Notes: a model not told the origin generated them from the sequence alone. 64,000 nucleotides of DNA from Halopseudomonas bauzanensis (GCF_900114735.1 NZ_FOUA01000003.1:1-64000); one strand, 5' to 3'. Shown: positions 19,489-29,742, counted from the stretch's first letter. Numbers and translations: made by a program.

Positions 19489-20660
19489 CCCGGCCAGCGG
19501 TCCAGACCGCGAGCGATACGCTCCACTGCCTGTTCGAGGCGCTCCAGGGAGTTGGCATAGGCAAATCGCACATGTTCAGTGGCGCGGTGGTGGCCGAAGT
19601 CCAGCCCCGGGGTGATCGCCACATGCTCGGTTTCGATCAGGTGCTGACACAACCGCTGGCTGTCGGTAGTGAACGCCGTGGCATCGGCATACAAATAGAA
19701 CGCGCCATCAGGCGTATGCGGAATGCCGAAGCCCAGTTCACGCAGCGCCGGCAACAGAAAGTCCCGACGCCGGTGGAAAGCGTCGCGGCGCGCTTCACAG
19801 ATGGCCAGGCTCTCCTCGCTGAAAGCAGCCAGCGCCGCCCGCTGCGACAGATGTGGGGCGCAGATGTAGAGATTCTGCGCCAGTTTTTCCAGCTCAGGTA
19901 CTGCGGCCTCGGGCGCAATCAACCAACCCAGACGCCAACCGGTCATGCCGAAATATTTGGAAAAACTATTCAACACCCAGGCATCCGGGGCCACCTCCAG
20001 CACCGAAGTGGCATCGCAGCCATAGGTCAAACCATGGTAGATCTCGTCGACAATCAGTTGTCCGCCCAGCCGTCGGGTGGTATCGGCCAGTGCCGTGAGC
20101 TGTGCGCGGCTCAGCACGCTACCGGAGGGGTTGGCCGGCGAGGCGCAGAGTACGGCAGCGCTAGCACTATCCCAGTGCTGCTCGACCAGCTCTGGCGTCA
20201 GCTGATAGCCGCTCTGCGCATCCGCCGGGATCAATGTCGCCTGGCCTTCGACCAGCCGCAGGAAATGCCGGTTGCACGGGTAGGCCGGGTCAGCCATCAG
20301 CACCTTGCTACCGGGGTTCACCAGCAGGGCGCTGATCAGCAGCAAGGCCCCCGAGCCACCGGGGGTGATCACCACGCGGCGCGGGTCCAGATCGATACCG
20401 TAGCGCTGTTGATAGAAACCCGCTACGGCCTCGCGCAATGCCGGCAGTCCCAGCGCTGGCGTGTACTCGGTAAAGCCTGCCGCCAGTGCGGCCTGGCCGG
20501 CACGTATGATGGGGTCGGGCGTACCGAAATCCGGCTCGCCGATTTCCATGTGAATGACGTCGCGCCCCTGCGCTTCCAGTGCCTTGGCCCGCTCCAGCAC
20601 GGCCATGACATGGAAGGGTTCGATCTCCCCGATCCGCTGTGCCCAACGCTGCCCCACCAT
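19482..20660 (-). CDS. Pyridoxal-phosphate aminotransferase, class I/II
   Basis: A fold-type I PLP aminotransferase of 392 residues. Visible motifs are MEIGEPDFGTPDPI, the cofactor loop PGGSGALLL, SPANPSG, the Asp-Tyr pair VDEIYHGL, and the Schiff-base lysine in SFSKYFGMTGWRLGW. The start MVGQRWAQ is chosen because GGAGGAAATC lies directly upstream; the frame is open nine codons further. The amino acid substrate cannot be read from sequence. It precedes sfsA in the same operon and is divergent from dksA. Confidence 0.88.
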   Translation of the reverse strand: MVGQRWAQRIGEIEPFHVMAVLERAKALEAQGRDVIHMEIGEPDFGTPDPIIRAGQAALAAGFTEYTPALGLPALREAVAGFYQQRYGIDLDPRRVVITPGGSGALLLISALLVNPGSKVLMADPAYPCNRHFLRLVEGQATLIPADAQSGYQLTPELVEQHWDSASAAVLCASPANPSGSVLSRAQLTALADTTRRLGGQLIVDEIYHGLTYGCDATSVLEVAPDAWVLNSFSKYFGMTGWRLGWLIAPEAAVPELEKLAQNLYICAPHLSQRAALAAFSEESLAICEARRDAFHRRRDFLLPALRELGFGIPHTPDGAFYLYADATAFTTDSQRLCQHLIETEHVAITPGLDFGHHRATEHVRFAYANSLERLEQAVERIARGLDRWPGC

Positions 20661-20889
20661 GATTTCCTCCGCTGCCACCGCAGACAAAAAACCGCCATGA
20701 TACCTGTGGCGACGGATGCTCGGCCAACCAATTCCCAGCTATGCTGTCGAAGTAGAAATATCTTAAGTTGGCAAAAAGTAGCTTCGCAGATCGGGTTCTG
20801 GTAGTTTTGCCCGCTTGCAGGCCACAGGCTGCACCCCCGCCGGTGTCGACCTGGCACAGGATGATTGAGCTAAAAGTGAGGCTGTTCTC

Positions 20890-21333
20890 ATGCCCAGCAA
20901 TACCAAAGAAAAGAATGCATTGTTGATTCGCGGCTTCGTTCCCTATAAGGAAGAGAAAGGCGAGGAGTATATGAACGAGCGTCAGCTCGAGCATTTCGCC
21001 AACATCCTCAATGGCTGGAAACGCGAACTGATGGAAGAAGTGGATCGCACCGTATCCTATATGCAGGACGAGGCAGCCAACTTCCCCGACCCGGCCGACC
21101 GGGCCAGTCAGGAAGAGGAATTCAGCCTGGAACTGCGTACCCGCGATCGCGAACGCAAGCTGATCAAGAAGATCGATCAGACTCTGCAGCGCATCGAGGA
21201 TGAAGACTACGGCTTCTGCGATTCCTGCGGTGTCGAAATCGGCATCCGCCGCCTCGAAGCCCGTCCCACGGCCACCCTTTGCATCGATTGCAAAACGCTG
21301 GCCGAAATCAAGGAAAAGCAGATCGGCGGCTGA
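20890..21333 (+). CDS. dksA: RNA polymerase-binding transcription factor DksA
   Basis: Binds the RNA polymerase secondary channel and, with ppGpp, adjusts rRNA and amino acid promoters. The 147-residue protein has the coiled coil with the tip motif DPADRA (Asp67, Asp70) and the four-cysteine zinc finger Cys110, Cys113, Cys131 and Cys134. Because all four Cys are kept, this is the zinc-containing paralogue, not the zinc-independent DksA2. The dksA-gluQRS pairing is standard in this group. Confidence 0.97.
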   Translation: MPSNTKEKNALLIRGFVPYKEEKGEEYMNERQLEHFANILNGWKRELMEEVDRTVSYMQDEAANFPDPADRASQEEEFSLELRTRDRERKLIKKIDQTLQRIEDEDYGFCDSCGVEIGIRRLEARPTATLCIDCKTLAEIKEKQIGG

Positions 21334-21402
21334 CTGTCAGCGACCCGGTGGCAGACAGCACCTGTCTGCCACAGTCCGATTCACTCGCAAGGCCCTGTCG
21401 CC

Positions 21403-22287
21403 ATGCTCTCCCCGTATGTCGGGCGTTTCGCCCCCACCCCCAGCGGTTACCTGCATTTCGGCTCGCTGTTGGCTGCGGTCGCCAGCTATCTGGACGCACG
21501 TCAGCATCAAGGCCAGTGGTTGGTCCGGATCGAGGATCTGGACACCCCGCGCAATCTGCCCGGCGCCAGCGAACATATCTTGCGCACCCTGGACGCTTAC
21601 GGTCTGCACTGGGATGGCGAGATCATCTATCAGAGCGAGCGACTGCCGCTGTATCAGCAGGTAATTGATCACTGGCTGGAAACCGGCCAGGCTTATCACT
21701 GCGACTGTTCACGCCGGACCCTTCTCCAGCATGGCGGTGCCTACCCGGGAACCTGTCGTGAGCGTCACCTGCCCGCTGCGCCTGATCATGCGGTACGGGT
21801 GCGAGTCGCCGATCAGCCGGTGGTATTCCGGGACCGCCTGCAGGGAGAGTTTCAGCAAACCGCCGATGGGTTGTCCGGTGATTTCATCATTCGCCGGCGC
21901 GATGGCATCATTGCCTACCAGTTGGCGGTGGTGGTTGATGATATCGCCCATCGGGTGACTGATATCGTACGTGGCGCCGACCTGCTGGATTCCACGCCCC
22001 GCCAATTATGGCTATACCAATTGCTGCAGCAACCAGCGCCGCGCTATCTGCATGTGCCCCTGGTGATGCGCGAGGACGGCGAGAAACTCAGCAAACGACT
22101 GGGCTCGACTCCGCTGGAGCCCAGGCTGGCGACCGCCACTCTGCACCGGGCGCTCACGGTACTGGCCCAGGAGCCGCCGCCAGAACTGGCCGACGCCCCG
22201 GTCGATGAACAACTCGCCTGGGCTGTGGCACACTGGCAACCGCAGAGACTACCGGCAAAACGGCAGATCCCGGAGCCAAGGACATAA
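21403..22287 (+). CDS. gluQRS: Glutamyl-Q tRNA(Asp) synthetase
   Basis: Truncated glutamyl-tRNA synthetase paralogue that attaches glutamate to queuosine at position 34 of tRNA(Asp). The 294 residues cover only the Rossmann catalytic domain (FAPTPSGYLHFGSLLAA is the HIGH-like motif; KLSKRLGS is the KMSKS-like motif), with no anticodon-binding domain. A cysteine-rich zinc site (YHCDCSRRTL) is present. The start has a weak AAGG upstream. It lies 69 nt after dksA. Confidence 0.95.
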   Translation: MLSPYVGRFAPTPSGYLHFGSLLAAVASYLDARQHQGQWLVRIEDLDTPRNLPGASEHILRTLDAYGLHWDGEIIYQSERLPLYQQVIDHWLETGQAYHCDCSRRTLLQHGGAYPGTCRERHLPAAPDHAVRVRVADQPVVFRDRLQGEFQQTADGLSGDFIIRRRDGIIAYQLAVVVDDIAHRVTDIVRGADLLDSTPRQLWLYQLLQQPAPRYLHVPLVMREDGEKLSKRLGSTPLEPRLATATLHRALTVLAQEPPPELADAPVDEQLAWAVAHWQPQRLPAKRQIPEPRT

Positions 22288-22290
22288 ACC

Positions 22291-22467
22291 ATGTACATCT
22301 ACCGCCTGGTATTGCTGCTGGTCATCGGCATCTACCTGTTCTCACCAGCCATCATGGACTGGTGGATCGAGCCTATGGGCGCCTGGTATCGCCCCTACGT
22401 CCTATGGCTCATTCTGATCATCGCCGGCATGCTGTTGCAGAGCCCAAGGGATACCGATGAGCTTTGA
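22291..22467 (+). CDS. cbrX: Small membrane protein CbrX
   Basis: A 58-codon gene missed by length cut-offs. The protein has two hydrophobic segments (YIYRLVLLLVIGIYLF and YVLWLILIIAGMLLQ) separated by a Trp-rich link, ending SPRDTDEL. The stop lies inside the cbrA start region: the sequence ATGAGCTTTGA holds both the cbrA ATG and the cbrX TGA, an 11-nt overlap. A small ORF named cbrX ahead of cbrA is described in P. putida and coupled to its translation. Function is unknown. Confidence 0.82.
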   Translation: MYIYRLVLLLVIGIYLFSPAIMDWWIEPMGAWYRPYVLWLILIIAGMLLQSPRDTDEL

Positions 22468-25387
22468 ACTCAGCCTGCTGATCCTGCTCAGCGTCGCCTA
22501 CCTGGTCATCCTGTTCAGCGTGGCCTGGGCCACCGAACGGGGATTGCTGCCAAGCGCCGTGGTCCGCCATCCAGCGATTTACACCCTGTCCATCGGTGTA
22601 TACGCCAGCGCCTGGGCGTTCTACGGTACCGTTGGCCTGGCCTATCAGTACGGCTACGGTTTCCTCACCTATTATCTGGGTATCTGCGGCGCCTTCCTGC
22701 TGGCGCCGGTGCTGCTCAACCCGATTCTGCGTATTACCCGCACCTACCAGCTGTCATCCCTCGCCGACCTGTTCGCCTTCCGCTTTCGCAGCACCTGGGC
22801 CGGCACCCTGACCACCATCTTCATGCTGTTGAGCATGCTGCCGCTACTGGCGCTGCAGATCCAGGCCGTCACCGACTCGGTGCAGATCCTAACCCACGAT
22901 CCGCGCCAGCGGCCGGTGGCGCTGGGCTTCTGTCTGCTGATCGTACTGTTCGCCATCCTGTTCGGCGCCCGGCATATCTCGGCCCGGGAGAAACACGAAG
23001 GGCTGGTGATCGCCATCGCCTTCGAGTCGCTGGTCAAGCTGCTGTGTCTGTCCGCGGTCGGCCTGTACGCGCTGTTCGTGGTGTTCGAGGGCCCTTCCGG
23101 CCTGGAGCTGTGGCTGAGCCACAACCAGGAAGCACTGAAAACCCTGCACAGCCCGCTGCAGGAAGGCCCCTGGCGCACCCTGCTGCTGGTGTTCTTCGCC
23201 GCGGCCATCGTCATGCCGCATATGTACCACATGGCCTTCACCGAGAACCTCAACCCCCGTGCCCTTAGCGCGGCCAGCTGGGGATTGCCGCTGTTCCTGC
23301 TGCTGATGAGCCTGGCCATCCCGCCCATTCTCTGGGCCGGCCTGTACCTGCAGGTGCCCACCAGCGCCGAGTACTACACCCTCGGCCTGGGCGTCGCCGC
23401 TGGCGCCGACTGGCTGACCCTGGTCGCCTTCATCGGCGGGATCTCTGCCGCCAGCGGGCTGATCATCGTGGTTACCCTGGCGCTGTCCGGCATGGTGCTC
23501 AACCATCTGGTACTGCCGGTATACCAGCCAAGCGCCGATAACAACGTCAATATCTACCGCTGGTTGTTATGGACTCGGCGCAGCCTGATCGCCGCCATTA
23601 TCATGGCCAGCTATGGCTTCTACCACCTGCTGGACTCGGACCAGCCGCTGACCAACCTGGGCATCACTTCCTTCGTCGCCACCGTGCAATTTCTGCCCGG
23701 TGCGCTTTCGGTGCTGTACTGGCCGCAGGCCAACCATCGCGGCTTCATCTGTGGTTTGATCGCCGGCATGAGCATCTGGGCCTGCACCATGCTGCTGGTC
23801 ATGGTCACCGGTATCGACACGCTGCACATTCTGGGTCTGCAGGTGACCCTGGATTCGGAGTCCTGGCATATCGCCGCGATCGCCTCGCTGACCGCCAATA
23901 TTGTGGTATTCACCCTGGTCTCGCTGTTCACCCGGCGCTCGCCCGATGAGGTCAGTGCCGCTGAAGCCTGCCTGGTCGATAACGTCAGGCGCCCCCAGCG
24001 CATGGAACTGATTGCCAGGTCGCCCCAGGAATTCGCCCAGCAGATGGCCAAGCCGCTGGGTAACAAGGCCGCCCAGCAGGAAGTCGAGCAGGCTCTGCGC
24101 GATCTCAAACTGCCCTTCGATGAGCGCCGCCCCTACGCCCTGCGCCGCCTGCGTGACCGCCTGGAGGCCAACCTGTCAGGCCTGATGGGCCCGGCAGTGG
24201 CGCAGGAGATGATCGAGACCTTCCTGCCATTCAAGCTGGCGCGCAACGGCTACGTCACCGAAGACATCCACTTCATCGAAAACCGCCTGGAGGATTACCA
24301 CTCGCGGCTGACCGGACTGGCCGCGGAACTGGATGCCCTGCGCCGCTACCATCGCCAGACCCTGCAGGATCTGCCCATGGGCGTATGCTCGCTGGCCGAG
24401 GACAATGAAGTATTGATGTGGAACCGGGCATTGCAGACACTCACCGGCATCAATGCCGAGAGCGTGATCGGCTCGCGCCTGGAGAACCTGCCGGCGCCCT
24501 GGAATGAACTGCTGGAGCGCTTTGTCAGCGATGAATCGGCGCACCTGCACAAGCAGAAGCTGGTCAACCGTGGTCAGACCCAGTGGCTTAACCTGCACAA
24601 GGCAGCGATTGACGAACCCGGTAATGCTCGCGGCGGCCTGGTCTTGCTGATCGAGGACCAGACCGAAACCCAGATGCTCGAGGAAGAGCTGATCCACTCC
24701 GAGCGCCTGGCCTCAATCGGCCGTCTGGCCGCTGGGGTGGCCCATGAAATCGGCAATCCAATCACCGGCATCGCCTGCCTGGCGCAAAACCTGCGCGAAG
24801 AGTCTGCCCAGGCCGAAACCCTGGAAGCAGCTGAGCAGATCATCGAGCAGACCCGCCGGGTATCGCGCATCGTGCAGTCCATGGTCAATTTCGCCCATGT
24901 CGGCAGCCGGCACAACAATGCCAACGATGAAGTCGATCTGGTCGCCTGCACCAACGAGGCCATTCACCTCCTGTCACTGAACCGCAAGGGCCCCGAGGTC
25001 AATTATGTTAACCTGTGCGATACCGCTCACCGGGTAGCCGGTGATAGCCAGCGTCTGGTACAGGTTCTGATCAACCTGCTAGGCAATGCCCGCGATGCCA
25101 GCCGCAGCGGTGACAGCGTCACCATCCACACCGCCGCGGATGAACACCAGATATTGCTGATGGTTGAGGACCAGGGCAGCGGCATCGAACATGAGCTCAA
25201 GGATCGGTTGTTCGAACCCTTTTTCACGACCAAGGAGCCAGGTGCAGGTACCGGACTCGGACTGGCGCTGGTGTACTCAATCATCGAAGAGCATTATGGT
25301 CAGATTACGGTAGACAGCCCCATCGATGATGTAACTCAGCGGGGAACCCGGTTCACCATTACGTTACCCCGCTATGGCGTCTTTTAG
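22457..25387 (+). CDS. cbrA: Sensor histidine kinase CbrA with SLC5 transporter domain
   Basis: Membrane sensor that responds to carbon/nitrogen balance and phosphorylates CbrB. The 976-residue protein starts with a sodium/solute symporter-like (SSS/SLC5) domain of about 13 TM segments (1-500), then a linker/STAC-like region, a PAS-like region (about 620-740) and the kinase core. The phospho-acceptor is His763 ([11 protein letters not shown]); N-box near 875, DQGSGI near 904, GTGLGLAL near 932. In Pseudomonas the transporter part can move histidine. It overlaps cbrX by 11 nt and is followed by cbrB after 47 nt. Confidence 0.96.
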   Translation: MSFELSLLILLSVAYLVILFSVAWATERGLLPSAVVRHPAIYTLSIGVYASAWAFYGTVGLAYQYGYGFLTYYLGICGAFLLAPVLLNPILRITRTYQLSSLADLFAFRFRSTWAGTLTTIFMLLSMLPLLALQIQAVTDSVQILTHDPRQRPVALGFCLLIVLFAILFGARHISAREKHEGLVIAIAFESLVKLLCLSAVGLYALFVVFEGPSGLELWLSHNQEALKTLHSPLQEGPWRTLLLVFFAAAIVMPHMYHMAFTENLNPRALSAASWGLPLFLLLMSLAIPPILWAGLYLQVPTSAEYYTLGLGVAAGADWLTLVAFIGGISAASGLIIVVTLALSGMVLNHLVLPVYQPSADNNVNIYRWLLWTRRSLIAAIIMASYGFYHLLDSDQPLTNLGITSFVATVQFLPGALSVLYWPQANHRGFICGLIAGMSIWACTMLLVMVTGIDTLHILGLQVTLDSESWHIAAIASLTANIVVFTLVSLFTRRSPDEVSAAEACLVDNVRRPQRMELIARSPQEFAQQMAKPLGNKAAQQEVEQALRDLKLPFDERRPYALRRLRDRLEANLSGLMGPAVAQEMIETFLPFKLARNGYVTEDIHFIENRLEDYHSRLTGLAAELDALRRYHRQTLQDLPMGVCSLAEDNEVLMWNRALQTLTGINAESVIGSRLENLPAPWNELLERFVSDESAHLHKQKLVNRGQTQWLNLHKAAIDEPGNARGGLVLLIEDQTETQMLEEELIHSERLASIGRLAAGVAHEIGNPITGIACLAQNLREESAQAETLEAAEQIIEQTRRVSRIVQSMVNFAHVGSRHNNANDEVDLVACTNEAIHLLSLNRKGPEVNYVNLCDTAHRVAGDSQRLVQVLINLLGNARDASRSGDSVTIHTAADEHQILLMVEDQGSGIEHELKDRLFEPFFTTKEPGAGTGLGLALVYSIIEEHYGQITVDSPIDDVTQRGTRFTITLPRYGVF

Positions 25388-25434
25388 TTACGGCAGCGCC
25401 TGACTTCGTCGGACGCTGTCGCATAGAGGTAGAT

Positions 25435-26856
25435 ATGTCGCATATTCTGGTTGTTGAAGACGAACCCATCATTCGCACCGCACTGCGGCGGCTGCTGGAA
25501 CGCCACCAATACCAGGTCAGTGAGGCTGGCGCTGTACATGAAGCCGTCGAGAACCACAATCTGGACGACTTCGCGCTGATCATCAGCGACCTGCGTCTGC
25601 CTGGCGAGCCCGGCACAGAACTGATTCGTCGCGCTCCCAATACCCCCGTATTGATCATGACCAGCTACGCCAGTCTGCGCTCGGCGGTGGACTCGATGAA
25701 ACTCGGCGCCGTAGACTACATTGCCAAGCCCTTCGATCATGAAGAGATGTTGCAGGCCGTGGCCCGCATCATCGAAGCCAGCCAGCAATCGCGCGCCGCA
25801 GCGGGTGTCGCTGATCCGGCGCCAGCCGCCGATACCGCCAGCGACAACACCGATGATACCCAGTCCATGGGCATCATCGGCGCCAGCCCGGCGATGCTCA
25901 CCCTGTTCAAGCGTATCCGCAAGGTCGCCCCGACCATGTCCACGGTGCTGATCCAGGGTGAATCCGGTACAGGCAAGGAACTGGTCGCCCGCGCCCTGCA
26001 TGAAAACTCACCGCGCGCCCGCGCCCCGATGATCTCGGTCAACTGCGCGGCGATCCCCGAGACCCTGATCGAATCCGAACTGTTCGGCCATGAAAAAGGT
26101 GCCTTCACCGGCGCAGTGGCCGGGCGTACCGGGCTGGTCGAAGCGGCGGATGGCGGCACCCTGTTTCTCGACGAAATCGGCGAACTGCCGCTGGAAGCCC
26201 AGGCCCGCCTGTTGCGGGTACTGCAGGAGAGCGAAATTCGCCGGGTCGGTTCCGTACAGTCGCAGAAGGTCGATGTGCGCCTGGTCGCGGCCACCCACCG
26301 TGACCTCAAGACCCTGGCCCGCCAGGGCCTGTTCCGTGAAGACCTGTACTACCGCCTGAACGTCATCGAGCTGCGCCTGCCACCGCTGCGGGAGCGTGGT
26401 GACGATGTCATGCTGATCGCCGAGGCGTTACTCGCCCGGATCGGTCGCAACATGGGCACGCCCGCCCTGCATTTCAGCAAGGAGGCGACCAACTCCATCC
26501 GCCATTATCAGTGGCCCGGCAACGTGCGCGAACTGGAAAATGCCATCGAGCGGGCAGCCATTCTCTGCGACGAAGACGAGATTTCCACTGACTTGCTGGG
26601 CATCGAGCCAGACCTCGAACAGGAACGCACCTCCCAGGCCACCAGCGCCCTGGAATCCATGCGCTCACCCAGCTCACAGAGCACCGAGCCGGCTGAAGAC
26701 CTGTCGCTGGAGGATTATTTCCAGCATTTCGTGCTTGAGCATCAAGAGCACATGACCGAGACCGAACTGGCCAATAAGCTGGGCATCAGTCGCAAATGCC
26801 TGTGGGAACGGCGTCAGCGCCTGGGAATCCCACGCAAGAAAACCGCCAATTCCTGA
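25435..26856 (+). CDS. cbrB: Sigma-54-dependent response regulator CbrB
   Basis: NtrC-family activator, 473 residues. Receiver domain with Asp52 as phosphorylation site, AAA+ domain with Walker A GESGTGKE (from about 175) and the sigma-54 contact loop GAFTGA at 222-227, then a Fis-type helix-turn-helix at the C-terminus ([19 protein letters not shown]). It activates crcZ and catabolic genes when carbon is poor. Its probable own targets, TGTTAC/GTAACA half-sites and a -24/-12 promoter, lie immediately downstream. Confidence 0.97.
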   Translation: MSHILVVEDEPIIRTALRRLLERHQYQVSEAGAVHEAVENHNLDDFALIISDLRLPGEPGTELIRRAPNTPVLIMTSYASLRSAVDSMKLGAVDYIAKPFDHEEMLQAVARIIEASQQSRAAAGVADPAPAADTASDNTDDTQSMGIIGASPAMLTLFKRIRKVAPTMSTVLIQGESGTGKELVARALHENSPRARAPMISVNCAAIPETLIESELFGHEKGAFTGAVAGRTGLVEAADGGTLFLDEIGELPLEAQARLLRVLQESEIRRVGSVQSQKVDVRLVAATHRDLKTLARQGLFREDLYYRLNVIELRLPPLRERGDDVMLIAEALLARIGRNMGTPALHFSKEATNSIRHYQWPGNVRELENAIERAAILCDEDEISTDLLGIEPDLEQERTSQATSALESMRSPSSQSTEPAEDLSLEDYFQHFVLEHQEHMTETELANKLGISRKCLWERRQRLGIPRKKTANS

Positions 26857-26870
26857 ATTTGCGACGGCCC

Positions 26871-26886
26871 TCCTCCATATGGAGGA
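26871..26886. other. 16-bp perfect palindrome after cbrB
   Basis: TCCTCCATATGGAGGA is its own reverse complement and starts 15 nt after the cbrB stop. As RNA it can form a 6-bp hairpin with an ATAT loop, but no T-run follows. It may be a transcript-end hairpin for cbrB or a protein site. Confidence 0.5.
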
Positions 26887-26913
26887 TTCCCCAACAGCTT
26901 GGCCAGTGCAAAG

Positions 26914-26987
26914 TGTTACCTGTTACCTTCGAGAAACTGTTACCCCTCACCCGCAAGGGGTAACACTTTAACGGGACATAAGGTAAC
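26914..26987 (+). promoter_or_regulatory. CbrB upstream activating sites of crcZ
   Basis: Five half-sites are visible: TGTTACC at 26914, 26921 and 26938, then GGTAACA at 26959 and GGTAACG from 26982. The 26938 and 26959 copies form a longer inverted repeat, GTTACCCCT/AGGGGTAAC. CbrB is known to recognise TGTTAC/GTAACA half-sites in front of crcZ. They lie about 75-150 bp upstream of the -24 element, the usual enhancer distance. Confidence 0.78.
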
Positions 26988-27061
26988 GAATCCCTCCCCC
27001 ACTCCCGCCTCACTTTTCACTGAAAACGCTAACCATCTGTTTTTAAAGACATTTAAAAACA

Positions 27062-27077
27062 TGGCACGGCAAATGCT
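27062..27077 (+). promoter_or_regulatory. Sigma-54 promoter of crcZ
   Basis: TGGCACGGCAAATGCT matches the -24/-12 consensus: GG at 27063-27064 and GC at 27075-27076, with exactly 10 nt between. With upstream CbrB sites this predicts a start near 27088. Confidence 0.88.
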
Positions 27078-27087
27078 TTATTACAGA

Positions 27088-27445
27088 CACAACAAGAATA
27101 AAAACCAGGCAAGACCCCATAACAAAAACAAGATTCAGCTCCACACCTAACAAAAACAAAACGTGCGAGTGTAGCAAACTGATTTTTTTGGAGAATAGGA
27201 AGCACCGCTGGCGAACGTAATGTTCGATTGGAAACCGAGAAGAATAAAAGTTGCCTGAGCAACCGACCGGTACCGATGCCAAGCTTGGCCAAAGCAGCTT
27301 CCCGAGCATCCAAAGCAATCCGCTTGCTTTAGGCAACCCGGGATGGGTTTAAACGGGGTGACACTGTCGCCCAGCCCAAAAAAACAAGAAACAGCTCAAA
27401 TAACAACAACAAAAAACCATTAGGGGGAGTGAATACTCCCCTTGA
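27088..27445 (+). ncRNA. crcZ: CrcZ, Hfq/Crc-sequestering small RNA
   Basis: A non-coding RNA of roughly 360 nt (P. aeruginosa CrcZ is about 400). It holds repeated A-rich motifs of the AAnAAnAA type that bind Hfq/Crc: near 27091, 27121, 27149, 27236, 27378 and 27399. It ends in a 7-bp stem (GGGGAGT/ACTCCCC). It lies between cbrB and pcnB, as in other Pseudomonas. When CbrAB is active, CrcZ titrates Hfq/Crc and relieves catabolite repression. Both ends are inferred; open frames inside it look non-coding. Confidence 0.88.
27424..27445 (+). terminator. Probable 3' hairpin of crcZ
   Basis: GGGGAGT and ACTCCCC (27424-27430 and 27435-27441) pair around a GAAT loop. The following T-run is poor (TTGAGCTTT), so termination may be inefficient or the 3' end processed. 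Confidence 0.55.
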
Positions 27446-27713
27446 GCTTTCCCGCAATACTCCCAGCAGTATCTTCCCGCATCGCTTCCCTACAATTTCC
27501 CCGCTATTCAAGCTAGAATGGATGTCTGTTGATACAGGCAACACTGTATTCGAAACCGACCTTACGTCTATCCAGTGCCTTGCCCATGACATTCATGTTG
27601 ACTTCGGGCTTTTTGAAGCCTCTGTAAAATGTAGCTGCCAGGGACATCCAGCGCCGCCGTTTTTCACAGGATTCGAGGTCTGGGTTGGAGACGCCGGTGG
27701 ACTACCCACTCAT

Positions 27714-29090
27714 ATGATTCGCAAGCTACTGAAAAAGATACCCTCTCCCTTCGGGCGACCCGCCCATAGGCGTACCACGCCCGCTATTATTCCGCCCAGC
27801 CAGCACGCGTTGCAGCGCCGTCAGATCAGCCGCAACGCGGTGACGGTGGTCGAGCGCCTGCAGCAAGCCGGCTACCAGGCCTTTGCAGTGGGCGGTTGCG
27901 TTCGCGATCTGCTGCTGGAAATGGACCCCAAGGATTACGACGTCGCCACCAGCGCCACGCCAGAGCAGGTCCGTGCCACCTTCCGCAATTGCCGACTGAT
28001 CGGCCGGCGATTCAAGCTCGCCCACGTCTACTTTGGTCGCGAGATCATCGAGGTGGCAACCTTCCGCGCCGGCCATGCCGATGACGACGAAGGCGACCTG
28101 GGACGCGAGCAGTCGCTGCAGAGCGAATCGGGTCGGTTGTTGCGGGACAACGTCTACGGCACCCTGGAGCAGGATGCCCAGCGCCGTGATTTCACCATCA
28201 ACGCCCTGTATTACGATGTCTGTACCGGCAATATCCATGATTACGCCAATGGGCTGCAGGACATTCGCAATGCCCGGGTACGCTTGATCGGCGATCCGGT
28301 GCAGCGTTATCAGGAAGACCCGGTGCGCATGCTGCGCGCGGTGCGCTTCGCCGCCAAGCTGGATTTCGAGATCGAGCCACACAGCGCCGCACCCATCGCC
28401 GAGCTGGCCGAGCTGCTGTATGACATTCCCGCGGCGCGGTTGTTCGACGAGGTGCTCAAGCTGCTGCTCAACGGCCAGGGCGAACGCACCTTCGATCTGC
28501 TGCTGGAGTACGACCTGTTCGCGCCGCTGTTCCCGGACACTGACGACGCCATCGAAGATAACCCCGGCTATACCCTCAAGCTGGTTCGCCAGGCCCTGCG
28601 CAACACCGATGACCGTATTCACCAGGGGCGCCCGGTCACGCCGGCGTTCCTGTTTGCCGCGCTGCTCTGGCCGGCATTACCCCAGCGTACCCGCGAGCTG
28701 GAGGAACAGGGTATTCCGTTGATTCCTGCCCAGCAGCAGGCGACCCACGAGCTGCTGGCCGAACAGTGCCGTCACACTGCCATTCCCAAGCGTTTCAGCA
28801 TTCCGCTGCGGGAGATCTGGGATATGCAGCCACGGCTGGAGCGGCGCAACGGCCGCCGCGCCGACCAGATGCTGGAGCACCCGCGTTTTCGGGCCGCCTA
28901 CGACTTCCTGCTGCTGCGTGAAGAGGCCGGCGAGGATACTGGCGGCCTGGGCCAGTGGTGGACCCGCTATCAGGATGTAGGTGCGGATGAACGGCGCCGC
29001 ATGATCCAGCAATTGAGCAGCCGTGATCCGGCCGGCAAGCGTGGCCGCCCCCGGCGCAAGCGCAAGCCCCAGGGCGGGTCAGACAATTGA
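27714..29090 (+). CDS. pcnB: Poly(A) polymerase I
   Basis: Adds 3' poly(A) tails that mark bacterial RNAs for decay. The 458-residue class II nucleotidyltransferase has GGCVRDLLL and the catalytic pair Asp74/Asp76 (DYDVATSATPEQ), the RRDFTINALYYD motif, and a basic C-terminus (KRGRPRRKRK). I place the start at MIRKLLKKI. The frame is open 95 codons further up, into the crcZ 3' end, but that stretch looks non-coding. The Shine-Dalgarno is weak. The 27446-27713 spacer shows a small hairpin (ATACT/AGTAT) and no obvious promoter. Confidence 0.92.
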   Translation: MIRKLLKKIPSPFGRPAHRRTTPAIIPPSQHALQRRQISRNAVTVVERLQQAGYQAFAVGGCVRDLLLEMDPKDYDVATSATPEQVRATFRNCRLIGRRFKLAHVYFGREIIEVATFRAGHADDDEGDLGREQSLQSESGRLLRDNVYGTLEQDAQRRDFTINALYYDVCTGNIHDYANGLQDIRNARVRLIGDPVQRYQEDPVRMLRAVRFAAKLDFEIEPHSAAPIAELAELLYDIPAARLFDEVLKLLLNGQGERTFDLLLEYDLFAPLFPDTDDAIEDNPGYTLKLVRQALRNTDDRIHQGRPVTPAFLFAALLWPALPQRTRELEEQGIPLIPAQQQATHELLAEQCRHTAIPKRFSIPLREIWDMQPRLERRNGRRADQMLEHPRFRAAYDFLLLREEAGEDTGGLGQWWTRYQDVGADERRRMIQQLSSRDPAGKRGRPRRKRKPQGGSDN

Positions 29091-29590
29091 TGCAACGCTG
29101 TTTCATCGCCCTGGGCAGCAACCAGGCTGATCCCGCCGCGCAGGTCACCCACGCCTTCACCGAGCTGGAGAGGTTGCCGCAGTCGCACTTGCAGGCGTGC
29201 TCCTCGTTATACCGCAGCGCCCCCCTGGGGCCACAGGATCAACCGGCCTTCGTTAATGCCGTGGCCATGCTCGACACCAGCCTGGAGCCGGAGATGCTGC
29301 TGGATGCCCTGCAGGATATCGAGCACCGTCGAGGCCGGGTACGCAAAGCCGAACGCTGGGGACCGCGCATTCTGGATCTTGATCTACTGCTATACGGCGA
29401 CCGGATAATCGACACGCCGCGCCTGCAGGTGCCGCATTATCATATGCATGCCCGTTCCTTTGTGCTGTATCCGCTGGCAGAATTGGCAGCGGATCTGACC
29501 CTGCCCGATGGCACATCGCTACAACAGCTGCTGGCGGCCTGTCCGCCGACGGACCTGGAACGCCTGCCGGGCAACGCTGCACAAGGTTGA
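29090..29590 (+). CDS. folK: 2-amino-4-hydroxy-6-hydroxymethyldihydropteridine pyrophosphokinase
   Basis: Transfers pyrophosphate from ATP to 6-hydroxymethyl-dihydropterin, the step before dihydropteroate synthase in folate synthesis (folP is also in this window). The 166-residue protein has FIALGSNQ at the N-terminus, RSAPLGPQDQPAFVNAV, and the signature RWGPRILDLDLLLYG. ATG overlaps the pcnB stop by 1 nt (TGATG), so translation is coupled. Confidence 0.95.
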   Translation: MQRCFIALGSNQADPAAQVTHAFTELERLPQSHLQACSSLYRSAPLGPQDQPAFVNAVAMLDTSLEPEMLLDALQDIEHRRGRVRKAERWGPRILDLDLLLYGDRIIDTPRLQVPHYHMHARSFVLYPLAELAADLTLPDGTSLQQLLAACPPTDLERLPGNAAQG

Positions 29591-29742
29591 GATATGTATT
29601 TTCTGGAGCATCATCGTTCAAGTCAGGAAGACTATACTGCTGAGGCTGTTATCAACCTGAGCAATCGGAGCGACAGACAGTCCGCCTGCCTGCCGATCAC
29701 AGCCATGTTGCCTCTTGCGAGGCCGAACTACTGGAATCTGCC

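Noticed and set aside
20850-20875. A TGGCAC...TTGA sequence upstream of dksA as a sigma-54 promoter
   Set aside because: GG is present but GC at the right 10-nt distance is missing.
27043-27336. Open frames on the minus strand inside crcZ
   Set aside because: The region fits a known sRNA with promoter and A-rich motifs; the frames have no coding signature.
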